7,935 nucleotides of DNA from an uncultured Mesorhizobium sp. (GTDB taxonomy: Bacteria; Pseudomonadota; Alphaproteobacteria; Rhizobiales; Rhizobiaceae), in assembly GCA_950071955.1 (NCBI GenBank), contig CATMOC010000154.1:1-7935 (forward strand), written 5' to 3'. A program made the position numbers and the translations under genes. Below the pieces are notes generated by a model. The model worked only from the letters and a program-made list of their open reading frames with translations, was not told the DNA's origin and did no database searches. Positions 1 through 4,494 of this stretch are shown one piece after another (position 1 is the first letter of the stretch; the number at the start of each line of letters is the position of its first letter).

Positions 1-79
1 AAGACGTCGCCCCTGGTCTTGGCTGGCGCTGACCTTCCGCCGGAAATGGCGAATTACGGCGCTTCGGACGAAGAAAGCC

Positions 80-910
80 TTATCCCGCCTCTTCGACGTT
101 GATCCGCCGGTAAGCCGCCTCCAGGAACGAATACGCCGCGAAGGCGATGAGCCCCAGCCCCGTGGCTGCCAGCAGCCAGGCGCCGCCGGGCAGGCCCTGG
201 ATGTATTGCAGAGCTTCCTGCGAGCCGGGCGTCTCGTTGTCGCTGTTGCCGCGCCACGCCGACAGGCCGAGCATGAAACCGGCGACGCCGAAGACCGTGC
301 CGCGGGCGATCAGGCCGGTCTTGGCGATCGGGTTTATGATGCGCATCCTGTCCGGGCCCGCGGCGAAATGGGGGGCGTAGCGCTCCTTCACGGCCTTATA
401 GAAATGGGCGAATGCGACGCCGATCAGCACGGTACCGATGATGGTAGCGGCCCAGCGCGAGCCGACGAAGCCGGCGAGCGTCTGGGCGAAATCGCCTCCC
501 CCACCGCCAGACGAGCTGGCGCCGCGCGCGGCCGAGAAGGTGTAGAGGGCAAGCGCGCCGTAGGTGAAGGCAGCCGCCACGAGGCCGCCGCGCACCGCGA
601 GGCCCTTTGCACCTGTGCCGTGGTCATCGGTGTCGAAGACGGCCTGGATCAGACGCCACAGGGCGTAGGAGACGAGGCCGAGCGTGAGAACCCAGGTGAG
701 CACGCTGCCGGCGGTGGTGCCCATCAGGGTCTGGAGCGCGCCTTCCGTGCCCATCGTCCGGCCGGAGCCGACTGCGGCGAGCGCAGCGAAGAAGCCGATG
801 ACGAGGTAGATCAGCCCGCGCGCGGCATAGCCGAGGCGGGCGAGCGGACGGAACCAGTCCTTCGCTGTGGAAACGGCGGAAGCGGACGTTGCGCTGGACG
901 TGACTGGCAT
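80..910 (-). CDS. DUF1206 domain-containing integral membrane protein
   Basis: The 276-residue product has six hydrophobic segments (about residues 33-50, 69-91, 107-128, 151-172, 206-221 and 244-268). They are arranged as three related two-helix units, each opening with a variant of G-x-x-A-R-G followed by a hydrophobic stretch (residues near 27, 104 and 202). That triplicated architecture is typical of DUF1206. The family's biochemical function is unknown to me; an inner-membrane location follows from the helices. A Ser/Gly-rich linker lies near residues 130-138. I chose the ATG at 910 because AAGGGG sits 6 bases upstream. An in-frame TTG at 934 would add 8 residues, but it coincides with the predicted -10 of the gene's promoter. 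The gene is divergent from the DUF922 gene. The EcfG-type promoter suggests a role in general stress, which is inference. Confidence 0.9.
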   Translation of the reverse strand: MPVTSSATSASAVSTAKDWFRPLARLGYAARGLIYLVIGFFAALAAVGSGRTMGTEGALQTLMGTTAGSVLTWVLTLGLVSYALWRLIQAVFDTDDHGTGAKGLAVRGGLVAAAFTYGALALYTFSAARGASSSGGGGGDFAQTLAGFVGSRWAATIIGTVLIGVAFAHFYKAVKERYAPHFAAGPDRMRIINPIAKTGLIARGTVFGVAGFMLGLSAWRGNSDNETPGSQEALQYIQGLPGGAWLLAATGLGLIAFAAYSFLEAAYRRINVEEAG

Positions 911-932
911 GGCGGACCCCTTGATCCGGAAC

Positions 933-957
933 AATGCGCCGGCGAAGGAGCGGTTCC
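933..957 (-). promoter_or_regulatory. EcfG/RpoE2-type promoter of the DUF1206 gene
   Basis: On the minus strand GGAAC (957-953) is followed after 16 bases by CATT (936-933), one mismatch from the alphaproteobacterial general-stress consensus GGAAC-N16/17-CGTT. Transcription would start near 926, leaving a leader of about 16 bases that just includes the ribosome-binding site of the ATG at 910. The fit of promoter, site and start supports all three. Confidence 0.55.
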
Positions 958-1043
958 ACTCGGCGGGCGCGCGTGCGCCTCGCCTGCTTCCGCCGGCCGG
1001 TCCATGCCGCTATGGTCCGCCCGTCCCTTTCCGGAGTTTGCCC

Positions 1044-1655
1044 GTGCCGCACGCCCTTGCCGCTCTTGCCCTGCCGCTGCTCCTCCTCCTGGCCTTCGGC
1101 GTCTCGCTGGCCGCGGCGGCCGAGTGGCAGGCGGTGGAGCAGGAAAAAACCTATGCGATTTCCGGCACGACCGGGCCGGCGCTCTATGCCTCGATCGGCG
1201 AGCGGGGACCAGTCGTCGGCGGCGGCCGGCGCACCATCGCCTACACCACCTTTGACCTGAAATGGTCGCGCGACTACCGCCCGCAGCCGGACGGCTCCTG
1301 CACGCTGGTTTCGGCCAAGCCCTGGCTGACGATCATCTACAACCTGCCGAAACCCTCGCAGAAACTGCCGGAGCCGGTGGCGACGAACTGGAAGACTTTC
1401 ATCGACGGCATGCGCCGGCACGAGAAGGTGCACGGCGAGCACATGAAGGAGATGGTGGACCGGATCATCGCCACGACGGTCGGCGTGAACGTCGCCGACG
1501 ATCCGAAGTGCCAGAAGGTCAGGCAGGCGATTCAGAAGCCGCTGTCTGAAGCATCGCAGGAACAGCGCGCCAGGAGCAGCGAGTTCGACCGCGCCGAGAT
1601 GAGCCAGGGCGCCAACGTACATGGGCTGATCCTCGGGCTGGTGAACGGCGGCTGA
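1044..1655 (+). CDS. secreted DUF922 family protein, putative Zn-dependent protease
   Basis: This 203-residue protein starts with a hydrophobic leader (residues 2-25, ending in an Ala run before Glu27), consistent with a signal peptide or membrane anchor and a periplasmic location. The body matches the DUF922 pattern: Y-x-I-x-G near residues 37-41, G-P then A-Y-T near 55-68, and a HExxH motif at His126-Glu127-His130 with a further His at 133. HExxH is the zinc-binding and catalytic motif of many metallopeptidases, so the family is usually described as predicted Zn-dependent proteases; no substrate is evident. I chose the GTG at 1044 because GGAG (1033-1036) is 7 bases upstream and the leader begins there. 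A TTG at 1038 is in frame but badly spaced. The leader has no Lys or Arg before its hydrophobic core, which is unusual. Confidence 0.85.
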   Translation: MPHALAALALPLLLLLAFGVSLAAAAEWQAVEQEKTYAISGTTGPALYASIGERGPVVGGGRRTIAYTTFDLKWSRDYRPQPDGSCTLVSAKPWLTIIYNLPKPSQKLPEPVATNWKTFIDGMRRHEKVHGEHMKEMVDRIIATTVGVNVADDPKCQKVRQAIQKPLSEASQEQRARSSEFDRAEMSQGANVHGLILGLVNGG

Positions 1656-1663
1656 CCGCCGCC

Positions 1664-1680
1664 CCGCACGTTCTGTGCGG
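1664..1680 (+). terminator. hairpin just after the DUF922 stop
   Basis: CCGCAC (1664-1669) and GTGCGG (1675-1680) form a perfect 6-bp stem with a 5-base loop, 8 bases after the stop codon. No T-run follows, so it is at best a weak or Rho-assisted terminator. Its 3' arm overlaps the -35 of the next promoter. A second short stem (1647-1651 with 1656-1660) spans the stop codon itself. Confidence 0.4.
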
Positions 1681-1703
1681 AACCTGCCCGCCGCTGCGCC
1701 GTT
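1679..1703 (+). promoter_or_regulatory. EcfG/RpoE2-type promoter of the CHAD gene
   Basis: GGAAC (1679-1683), 16 bases, then CGTT (1700-1703): a perfect match to the general-stress sigma factor consensus. Transcription would start near 1710, about 20 bases before the CHAD start at 1732. It lies in the 76-base gap between two same-strand genes, so CHAD probably has its own stress-inducible transcript. Confidence 0.72.
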
Positions 1704-1731
1704 CGCCGGCAAGGTGCGAGCGAGTGGAACC

Positions 1732-2643
1732 ATGGCCTATCAGTTCAAGCAAGGCGACAAGACGGTGCAACAAGGCGTGCGGCGCATCGCTCGCAGGGAA
1801 CTCGAGAAGGCGGTGGAGGACATCGACGAAGCACGGGACGCGTCCAAGATCATCCACCTGCTGCGCAAGCGCTGCAAGAAGCTGCGCGGCCTGATCCGGC
1901 TCGTGCGGCCGGGCTTCTCCGGCTATGCCGAGGAGAACGCCGCCTTCCGCGAAGCCGCCCGGACGCTGTCGGACATCCGCGATGCCGATGTGATGACGAA
2001 GGCCTACGATGCGCTGATGAAGGCAAACAAGGGCGAGGTGGAGCGCTCGGCGATGGCACCGGTCCGCCGCGCCTTGACCGTCCGCCTTAAGGATGCGCGG
2101 GATGCGGACGCGCTGGCCGGTCGTCTCGATCTCTTCCGCCAGAACATGATTGCCGCGCAACAGCGGGCACGGGACTGGACGATCGACGACAAGGAGTTCG
2201 AGGCGCTGGGACCCGGGCTGGCGAAGACCTTCGGCCGGGCACGAAACGCGATGGAAGACGCGCGGGAAGTCCGCACACCGGAAAAGATCCACGAGTGGCG
2301 CAAGCGGGTGAAGTATCACGGGTACCATGCCCGCCTGCTGGAGCCGGCCTTTCGCGAGGCGATGGCGGCGCACAGGAAGGCGACCAGGCGCCTGGGGAGC
2401 CTGCTTGGAGATCACCACGATCTCGCGATGTTCGTCGATACATTGGAGACCTTTGAGGTCGGCGACGGCGAGAGGCGCAAGGTCCTCCTGCGCCTCGCAC
2501 GGCAGCGCCAGTCGATCATCGAAACGGAAGCGTTTCCTCTGGGCGAACGCTTGTTCGCCGAGGGCGCCGACGAACTTGCCGCGCGCTGGGCGCGCTGGTG
2601 GAGCATCTGGCGCGGTGAAGAACGATTTGCCGTTGCGGCGTGA
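1732..2643 (+). CDS. CHAD domain-containing protein
   Basis: The 303-residue, Arg/Lys-rich, largely helical product has both halves of a CHAD (conserved histidine alpha-helical) domain. The first has His42 in a basic helix (42-60, R-K-R-x-K-K-L-R) and an L-S-D-I-R-D-A-D-V segment (79-87). The second has His187 in I-H-E-W-R-K-R-V-K-Y (186-195) and L-G-D-H-H-D-L (225-231). CHAD domains bind inorganic polyphosphate, often near polyphosphate granules; that is family knowledge. There is no CYTH domain or signal peptide, so this is a stand-alone cytoplasmic CHAD protein. I preferred the ATG at 1732 to an in-frame GTG at 1675, because the GTG lies upstream of the predicted transcription start and its extra 19 residues look non-conserved. 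The ribosome-binding site is weak (GTGGA). The perfect EcfG-type promoter suggests a stress-linked polyphosphate role, by inference. Confidence 0.9.
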   Translation: MAYQFKQGDKTVQQGVRRIARRELEKAVEDIDEARDASKIIHLLRKRCKKLRGLIRLVRPGFSGYAEENAAFREAARTLSDIRDADVMTKAYDALMKANKGEVERSAMAPVRRALTVRLKDARDADALAGRLDLFRQNMIAAQQRARDWTIDDKEFEALGPGLAKTFGRARNAMEDAREVRTPEKIHEWRKRVKYHGYHARLLEPAFREAMAAHRKATRRLGSLLGDHHDLAMFVDTLETFEVGDGERRKVLLRLARQRQSIIETEAFPLGERLFAEGADELAARWARWWSIWRGEERFAVAA

Positions 2644-2647
2644 GCGA

Positions 2648-2663
2648 TTCCGGAAGGCCGGAA
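2648..2663 (+). terminator. terminator-like hairpin after the CHAD gene
   Basis: TTCCGG and CCGGAA form a perfect 6-bp stem around AAGG, starting 5 bases after the CHAD stop. There is no T-run, so intrinsic termination is uncertain. A second inverted repeat (GCTTCG 2697-2702 with CGAAGC 2712-2717) lies in the same 110-base gap between the convergent CHAD and 72-residue genes and could end either transcript. Confidence 0.35.
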
Positions 2664-2753
2664 GCCCGTCGCGAATAACGCGCAACGCTATCCTATGCTT
2701 CGAAGCTGATCCGAAGCAGTTGGCTCAGTCGTGAAAGACCTCCGTCCGACCGG

Positions 2754-2972
2754 TCAGGTCTCCAGGCCGGCGCTCACGAGGTTGAGCGGGTGGCGCGTGC
2801 CGCGGCGCCAGGCGGACATGATGCGCCGTTCGACGGCATCGCGGCGGCTGCCTTCCTGCGCGGCAATGCCCAGTTCGTCGCAAACGGCGTCGACGAACGG
2901 ACGAATGGCCTCCTTGTGCTTGCGCGGAGTGCTTCTCGTCGGCGGACTTGTGCCTTCATAAGTAATCATCAT
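2754..2972 (-). CDS. conserved-looking small protein of unknown function (72 aa)
   Basis: I do not recognise a domain. The 72-residue product has a polar, Pro/Thr/Lys-rich start (residues 1-20). A predicted helix follows with acidic and hydrophobic residues (F-V-D-A-V-C-D-E-L-G-I, about 26-36), then an Arg-rich helix and W-R-R-G-x-R-H-P-L-N-L near the end. There is no signal peptide or membrane segment, so it is probably cytoplasmic. The main evidence that it is real is an excellent ribosome-binding site, AGGAGG at 2985-2980, 7 bases before the ATG at 2972. A second ATG follows immediately at 2969. The gene is convergent with CHAD. The nearest good promoter upstream is the minus-strand half of the symmetric EcfG-type site at 3151-3177, which would give a leader of about 170 bases. 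A closer match (GGAAC at 3010-3006, then CGTG) would remove the ribosome-binding site and is unlikely. Confidence 0.7.
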   Translation of the reverse strand: MMITYEGTSPPTRSTPRKHKEAIRPFVDAVCDELGIAAQEGSRRDAVERRIMSAWRRGTRHPLNLVSAGLET

Positions 2973-3150
2973 CCTCGGGCCTCCTCACGTGGCGGTTGAC
3001 GTGCCGTTCCGGCATCTGAACCCCGCCATCTATTAAATGTGCGCTTCCGTCGCGGAAAGTACACCACTCTCTCTATCACGGTTGAAAGCGCCGCGTAATA
3101 GAGCGCGATTCCAGGATCCGGACACGGGCAAGGGCGGCCGCTGCTATCAC

Positions 3151-3177
3151 GGAACGACGGTCCGGCGCGACCGTTCC
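3151..3177. promoter_or_regulatory. symmetric, bidirectional EcfG/RpoE2-type promoter
   Basis: On the plus strand GGAAC (3151-3155), 16 bases, CGTT (3172-3175). On the minus strand GGAAC (3177-3173), 16 bases, CGTT (3156-3153). Both are perfect consensus matches because the site is an inverted repeat, and the same bases can fold as a stem (3150-3155 with 3173-3178, and 3159-3162 with 3169-3172). The minus direction faces the 72-residue gene; the plus direction faces the cold-shock leader, or an unrecognised short transcript. The symmetric reading also allows a plain hairpin or an operator. Confidence 0.6.
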
Positions 3178-3314
3178 GGGCCTCGCGAACGTCCCCTCCT
3201 GCCGCAATGCAGCATCGCGGGGTGGCCTGCCATGACTACCCTTACGGCAGCAGCGATAAGACACTGTAATCTCAAAGAAGTTTTTGAGACGCAATTCGAT
3301 TTGCCGCAACAGCG

Positions 3315-3381
3315 TCTTGCCATCGGCCGGTTTTCGTGCAAGCTTCCTTTCGTTCGGGTTCGGCAGACCCGGAGACTGGAA
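3315..3381 (+). promoter_or_regulatory. cold-shock gene promoter and 5' leader element, copy 1
   Basis: TCTTGCC (3315-3321) looks like a -35 region. CGTTCGGG (3351-3358) starts 36 bases later, where +1 would fall. After 9 bases comes CCCGGAGACTGGAA (3368-3381). The same three blocks precede the second cold-shock gene (3867-3934) at matching spacing. TTCGGG can pair with CCCGGA (one G-U) to form a 5'-end hairpin in the RNA. If +1 is at about 3351, the leader is about 154 bases, similar to the roughly 160-base leader of E. coli cspA with its 5' cold box. No good -10 hexamer is visible. The shared blocks are observed; promoter and leader roles are inferred. Confidence 0.6.
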
Positions 3382-3486
3382 CGTTAGAGGACGACCCTTT
3401 CCCCGAAAGTTTGAACGCTCGATCCAACCGCTGACCCGGAACAGGTTCCGTGGCCAAGCCTCGGTTCCGTTCCAATACACATGAAC

Positions 3487-3503
3487 GGGAAAAGGAGTTT
3501 CCC
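3487..3503 (+). promoter_or_regulatory. hairpin presenting the Shine-Dalgarno of the first csp gene
   Basis: GGGAAA (3487-3492) and TTTCCC (3498-3503) form a perfect 6-bp stem whose 5-base loop is AGGAG, the ribosome-binding site. The ATG begins 2 bases after the stem. The second csp gene has an equivalent hairpin at 4085-4100 with different paired bases, so the fold appears to be kept. A temperature- or protein-responsive control of initiation is a reasonable inference. Confidence 0.6.
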
Positions 3504-3504
3504 A

Positions 3505-3717
3505 ATGGCCCAGACGGGCACTGTCAAGTTCTTCAACAACGAAAAGGGCTTCGGCTTCATCAAGCCAGACGGCGGAGCCAAGGACGTTTTCGTGCACATT
3601 TCAGCCGTCCAGGCCTCGGGAATGGCGGAACTCTCGGAAGGCCAGAAGGTCATCTTCGACACCGAACCGGATCGCATGGGCAAGGGTCCCAAGGCTGTGA
3701 ATCTTCGTCCGGGCTGA
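3505..3717 (+). CDS. cspA: cold-shock protein, CspA family
   Basis: This 70-residue protein is a single cold-shock domain of normal length. The RNA-binding motifs are intact: RNP1 as K-G-F-G-F-I (about residues 15-20) and RNP2 as V-F-V-H-I-S (about 29-34). Such proteins bind single-stranded RNA and DNA in the cytoplasm and melt mRNA structure, helping translation in the cold or in stress and growth transitions. The ATG at 3505 has AAAGGAG 7 bases upstream. An in-frame ATG at 3481 lacks a ribosome-binding site and would add 8 non-family residues. It is about three-quarters identical to the second cold-shock protein at 4102-4317, which suggests a local duplication. Expression is probably controlled through the long leader and the Shine-Dalgarno hairpin. 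Which numbered rhizobial csp this is cannot be told from sequence alone. Confidence 0.97.
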   Translation: MAQTGTVKFFNNEKGFGFIKPDGGAKDVFVHISAVQASGMAELSEGQKVIFDTEPDRMGKGPKAVNLRPG

Positions 3718-3727
3718 CCAGCCGCAT

Positions 3728-3745
3728 TCCGCGCTTCGGCGCGGA
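3728..3745 (+). terminator. terminator hairpin of the first csp gene
   Basis: TCCGCGC (3728-3734) and GCGCGGA (3739-3745) form a perfect 7-bp stem with a stable TTCG tetraloop, 11 bases after the stop. Only a C/T-rich tract follows, not a clear T-run, so termination may be partial. Confidence 0.55.
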
Positions 3746-3808
3746 CGCTCCCCTGTTACGGGCTTGAAGGCGCAGGTTCTCCTGCCCGCGTCTTCGGCTA
3801 TGAGTAGT

Positions 3809-3848
3809 GCATGCACCTGTCACGCCGCTTCGCGGGTGACCGTCATGC
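3809..3848 (+). repeat. long imperfect inverted repeat between the two csp genes
   Basis: GTCAC-g-CCGC (3819-3828) pairs with GCGG-GTGAC (3832-3840) around TTC with one bulged base. Outside this, GCATG (3809-3813) pairs with CATGC (3844-3848) across a small internal loop, making about 14 bp in a 40-base stem-loop. It overlaps the palindrome GTGCATGCAC (3807-3816). It lies after the first csp terminator and upstream of the second csp promoter, with no T-run and no gene. It could be a 3'-UTR structure, part of a small RNA, or an operator; its role is unknown. Confidence 0.4.
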
Positions 3849-3866
3849 TGCGCTTGCGAAAAAACT

Positions 3867-3934
3867 TCTTGCCCCTGCTCAAGAAATAAATCAAAAATTA
3901 ACCGTTCGGGCATTTGCCGGCCCGGAGACTGGAA
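3867..3934 (+). promoter_or_regulatory. cold-shock gene promoter and 5' leader element, copy 2
   Basis: TCTTGCC (3867-3873), CGTTCGGG starting 36 bases later (3903-3910), then after 10 bases CCCGGAGACTGGAA (3921-3934), repeating the layout of copy 1. The bases between the blocks are not conserved: here the spacer is A/T-rich (3881-3901). If +1 is near 3903 the leader is about 199 bases. Further down, TGGTGC (4055-4060) and GCACCA (4066-4071) form a 6-bp hairpin 18 bases before the ribosome-binding site. Confidence 0.6.
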
Positions 3935-4084
3935 TGGCATGCCCCGGCATCGTTCCGCGTTTGGCCGGGTGGATCGCGAAGGAGAGGGTTTGCGGCAAGG
4001 TCCCGGCGCGCGTCCGACTGTTTCTTCTCCCCCAGTGAACGGCTTATGACCGTATGGTGCTTGTCGCACCACGAGCAACCTGAC

Positions 4085-4100
4085 GGGAGAAGGAGCTCCT
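4085..4100 (+). promoter_or_regulatory. hairpin presenting the Shine-Dalgarno of the second csp gene
   Basis: GGAG (4086-4089) pairs with CTCC (4096-4099), extended by a G-U pair (4085 with 4100). The 6-base loop is AAGGAG, the ribosome-binding site, and the ATG is at 4102. Compared with the first gene (stem GGGAAA/TTTCCC), the A-T pairs become G-C while pairing is kept, so the change is compensatory. The bases 4091-4100 are also a perfect 10-base palindrome that could compete by intermolecular pairing. Confidence 0.5.
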
Positions 4101-4101
4101 C

Positions 4102-4317
4102 ATGGGTCAGATGACTGGAACTGTCAAATTCTTCAACCACTCGAAGGGCTTCGGCTTCATCACGCCGGACGGCGGGGCAAGCGACGTCTTCGTCCATATC
4201 TCGGCGGTGCAAGCCTCCGGACTGCCGGGCCTCGAGGACGGACAGAAAGTGTCGTTCGACACCGAGCCGGACAAGCGCGGCAAGGGACCGAAGGCCGTCA
4301 ACATCACCGTCGGCTGA
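4102..4317 (+). CDS. cspA: cold-shock protein, CspA family (second paralog)
   Basis: This 71-residue single cold-shock domain has intact RNP1 (K-G-F-G-F-I, about residues 16-21) and RNP2 (V-F-V-H-I-S, about 30-35) and is expected to act as a cytoplasmic RNA chaperone. The ATG at 4102 is chosen because AAGGAG ends 6 bases before it; a second in-frame ATG at 4111 is too far. It differs from the first paralog mainly in the 38-55 region (L-P-G-L-E-D against M-A-E-L-S-E) and at the C-terminal tail, which suggests separate maintenance rather than a very recent copy. It lies 384 bases after the first csp gene with its own promoter element and long leader, so the two are probably transcribed separately but by the same logic. 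Confidence 0.97.
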   Translation: MGQMTGTVKFFNHSKGFGFITPDGGASDVFVHISAVQASGLPGLEDGQKVSFDTEPDKRGKGPKAVNITVG

Positions 4318-4333
4318 ACTCCCCCTCTCCCGC

Positions 4334-4368
4334 GCTCCGATCCTTCCGGCGAAACGGCCGGATGGAGC
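4334..4368 (+). terminator. terminator-like stem-loop after the second csp gene
   Basis: TCCGGC (4345-4350) and GCCGGA (4357-4362) form a 6-bp stem around a GAAACG loop. GCTCC (4334-4338) and GGAGC (4364-4368) extend it across an internal loop. It starts 17 bases after the stop. The following bases are not T-rich, so it is a probable but not ideal terminator. Confidence 0.5.
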
Positions 4369-4409
4369 GTTCACGGCTGTGCGGTCTCGCCCGGTCGGCG
4401 CGTCCCGCG

Positions 4410-4437
4410 TTCAGGCTGCATTCAGCCGCGCGCGGCT
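4410..4437 (+). promoter_or_regulatory. tandem TTCAG direct repeat and palindrome upstream of the BA14K gene
   Basis: TTCAGGC (4410-4416) and TTCAGCC (4421-4427) are direct repeats with an 11-base period, the usual geometry of OmpR/PhoB-type response-regulator sites. The second copy runs into a 14-base perfect palindrome (4424-4437). The gene starts about 60 bases downstream. Binding by any particular regulator is speculation. Confidence 0.3.
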
Positions 4438-4494
4438 AATCCTTCGCGTACAGCCGGCCCGATACACGGCCGGATCAGCCGAAGGAAGCAGTCG

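Larger units (their letters stand above)
2973..3504. other. 532-base intergenic region with no convincing gene
   Basis: This gap between the minus-strand 72-residue gene and the first cold-shock gene holds the symmetric EcfG-type promoter (3151-3177), a CTCAAA/TTTGAG stem (3271-3276 with 3283-3288), and the cold-shock promoter and leader from about 3315 onward. An open frame from 3037 to 3387 has no ribosome-binding site at its first ATG. Its internal ATG at 3232 (51 codons) has a weak GGGGTGG upstream. I do not call either as a gene. Confidence 0.6.

Noticed and set aside
206..1255. 349-codon plus-strand open frame opposite DUF1206
   Set aside because: It crosses the divergent promoter region and the start of DUF922. 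Its Gly/Ala/Arg/Glu-rich composition is that of a shadow frame.
624..1733. Long minus-strand open frame (369 codons) across the DUF1206/DUF922/CHAD boundaries
   Set aside because: It is antisense to the DUF922 gene and overlaps the DUF1206 start. The product is Arg/Pro-rich and low in structure, typical of shadow frames in GC-rich DNA.
1519..2685. 388-codon minus-strand open frame opposite CHAD
   Set aside because: It mirrors the CHAD coding sequence, whose family motifs are clear, and has no recognisable domain of its own.
2986..3010. GGAAC-N16-CGTG on the minus strand close to the 72-residue gene
   Set aside because: The start of transcription would fall within or after the AGGAGG ribosome-binding site, so it cannot serve this gene.
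3037..3387. 116-codon plus-strand open frame in the csp upstream region
   Set aside because: There is no ribosome-binding site at 3037, and it contains the symmetric promoter. Only the internal start at 3232 was kept, as a low-interest observation.
3076..3597. 173-codon minus-strand open frame over the csp leader
   Set aside because: It covers the antisense of the csp start and the conserved leader blocks. It shows no family similarity or good ribosome-binding site.
3275..3870. AAGAAGTTTTT near 3275 and its reverse complement near 3860
   Set aside because: An 11-base A/T-rich inverted match across several hundred bases is within reach of chance, and the two copies do not sit at equal positions relative to the csp genes.
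3931..3954. GGAAT-N15-CGTT at the end of the second csp leader element
   Set aside because: It has one mismatch in the -35 and a short spacer. The equivalent place in the first leader has GGAAC but no -10 box, so it is not a shared EcfG promoter.
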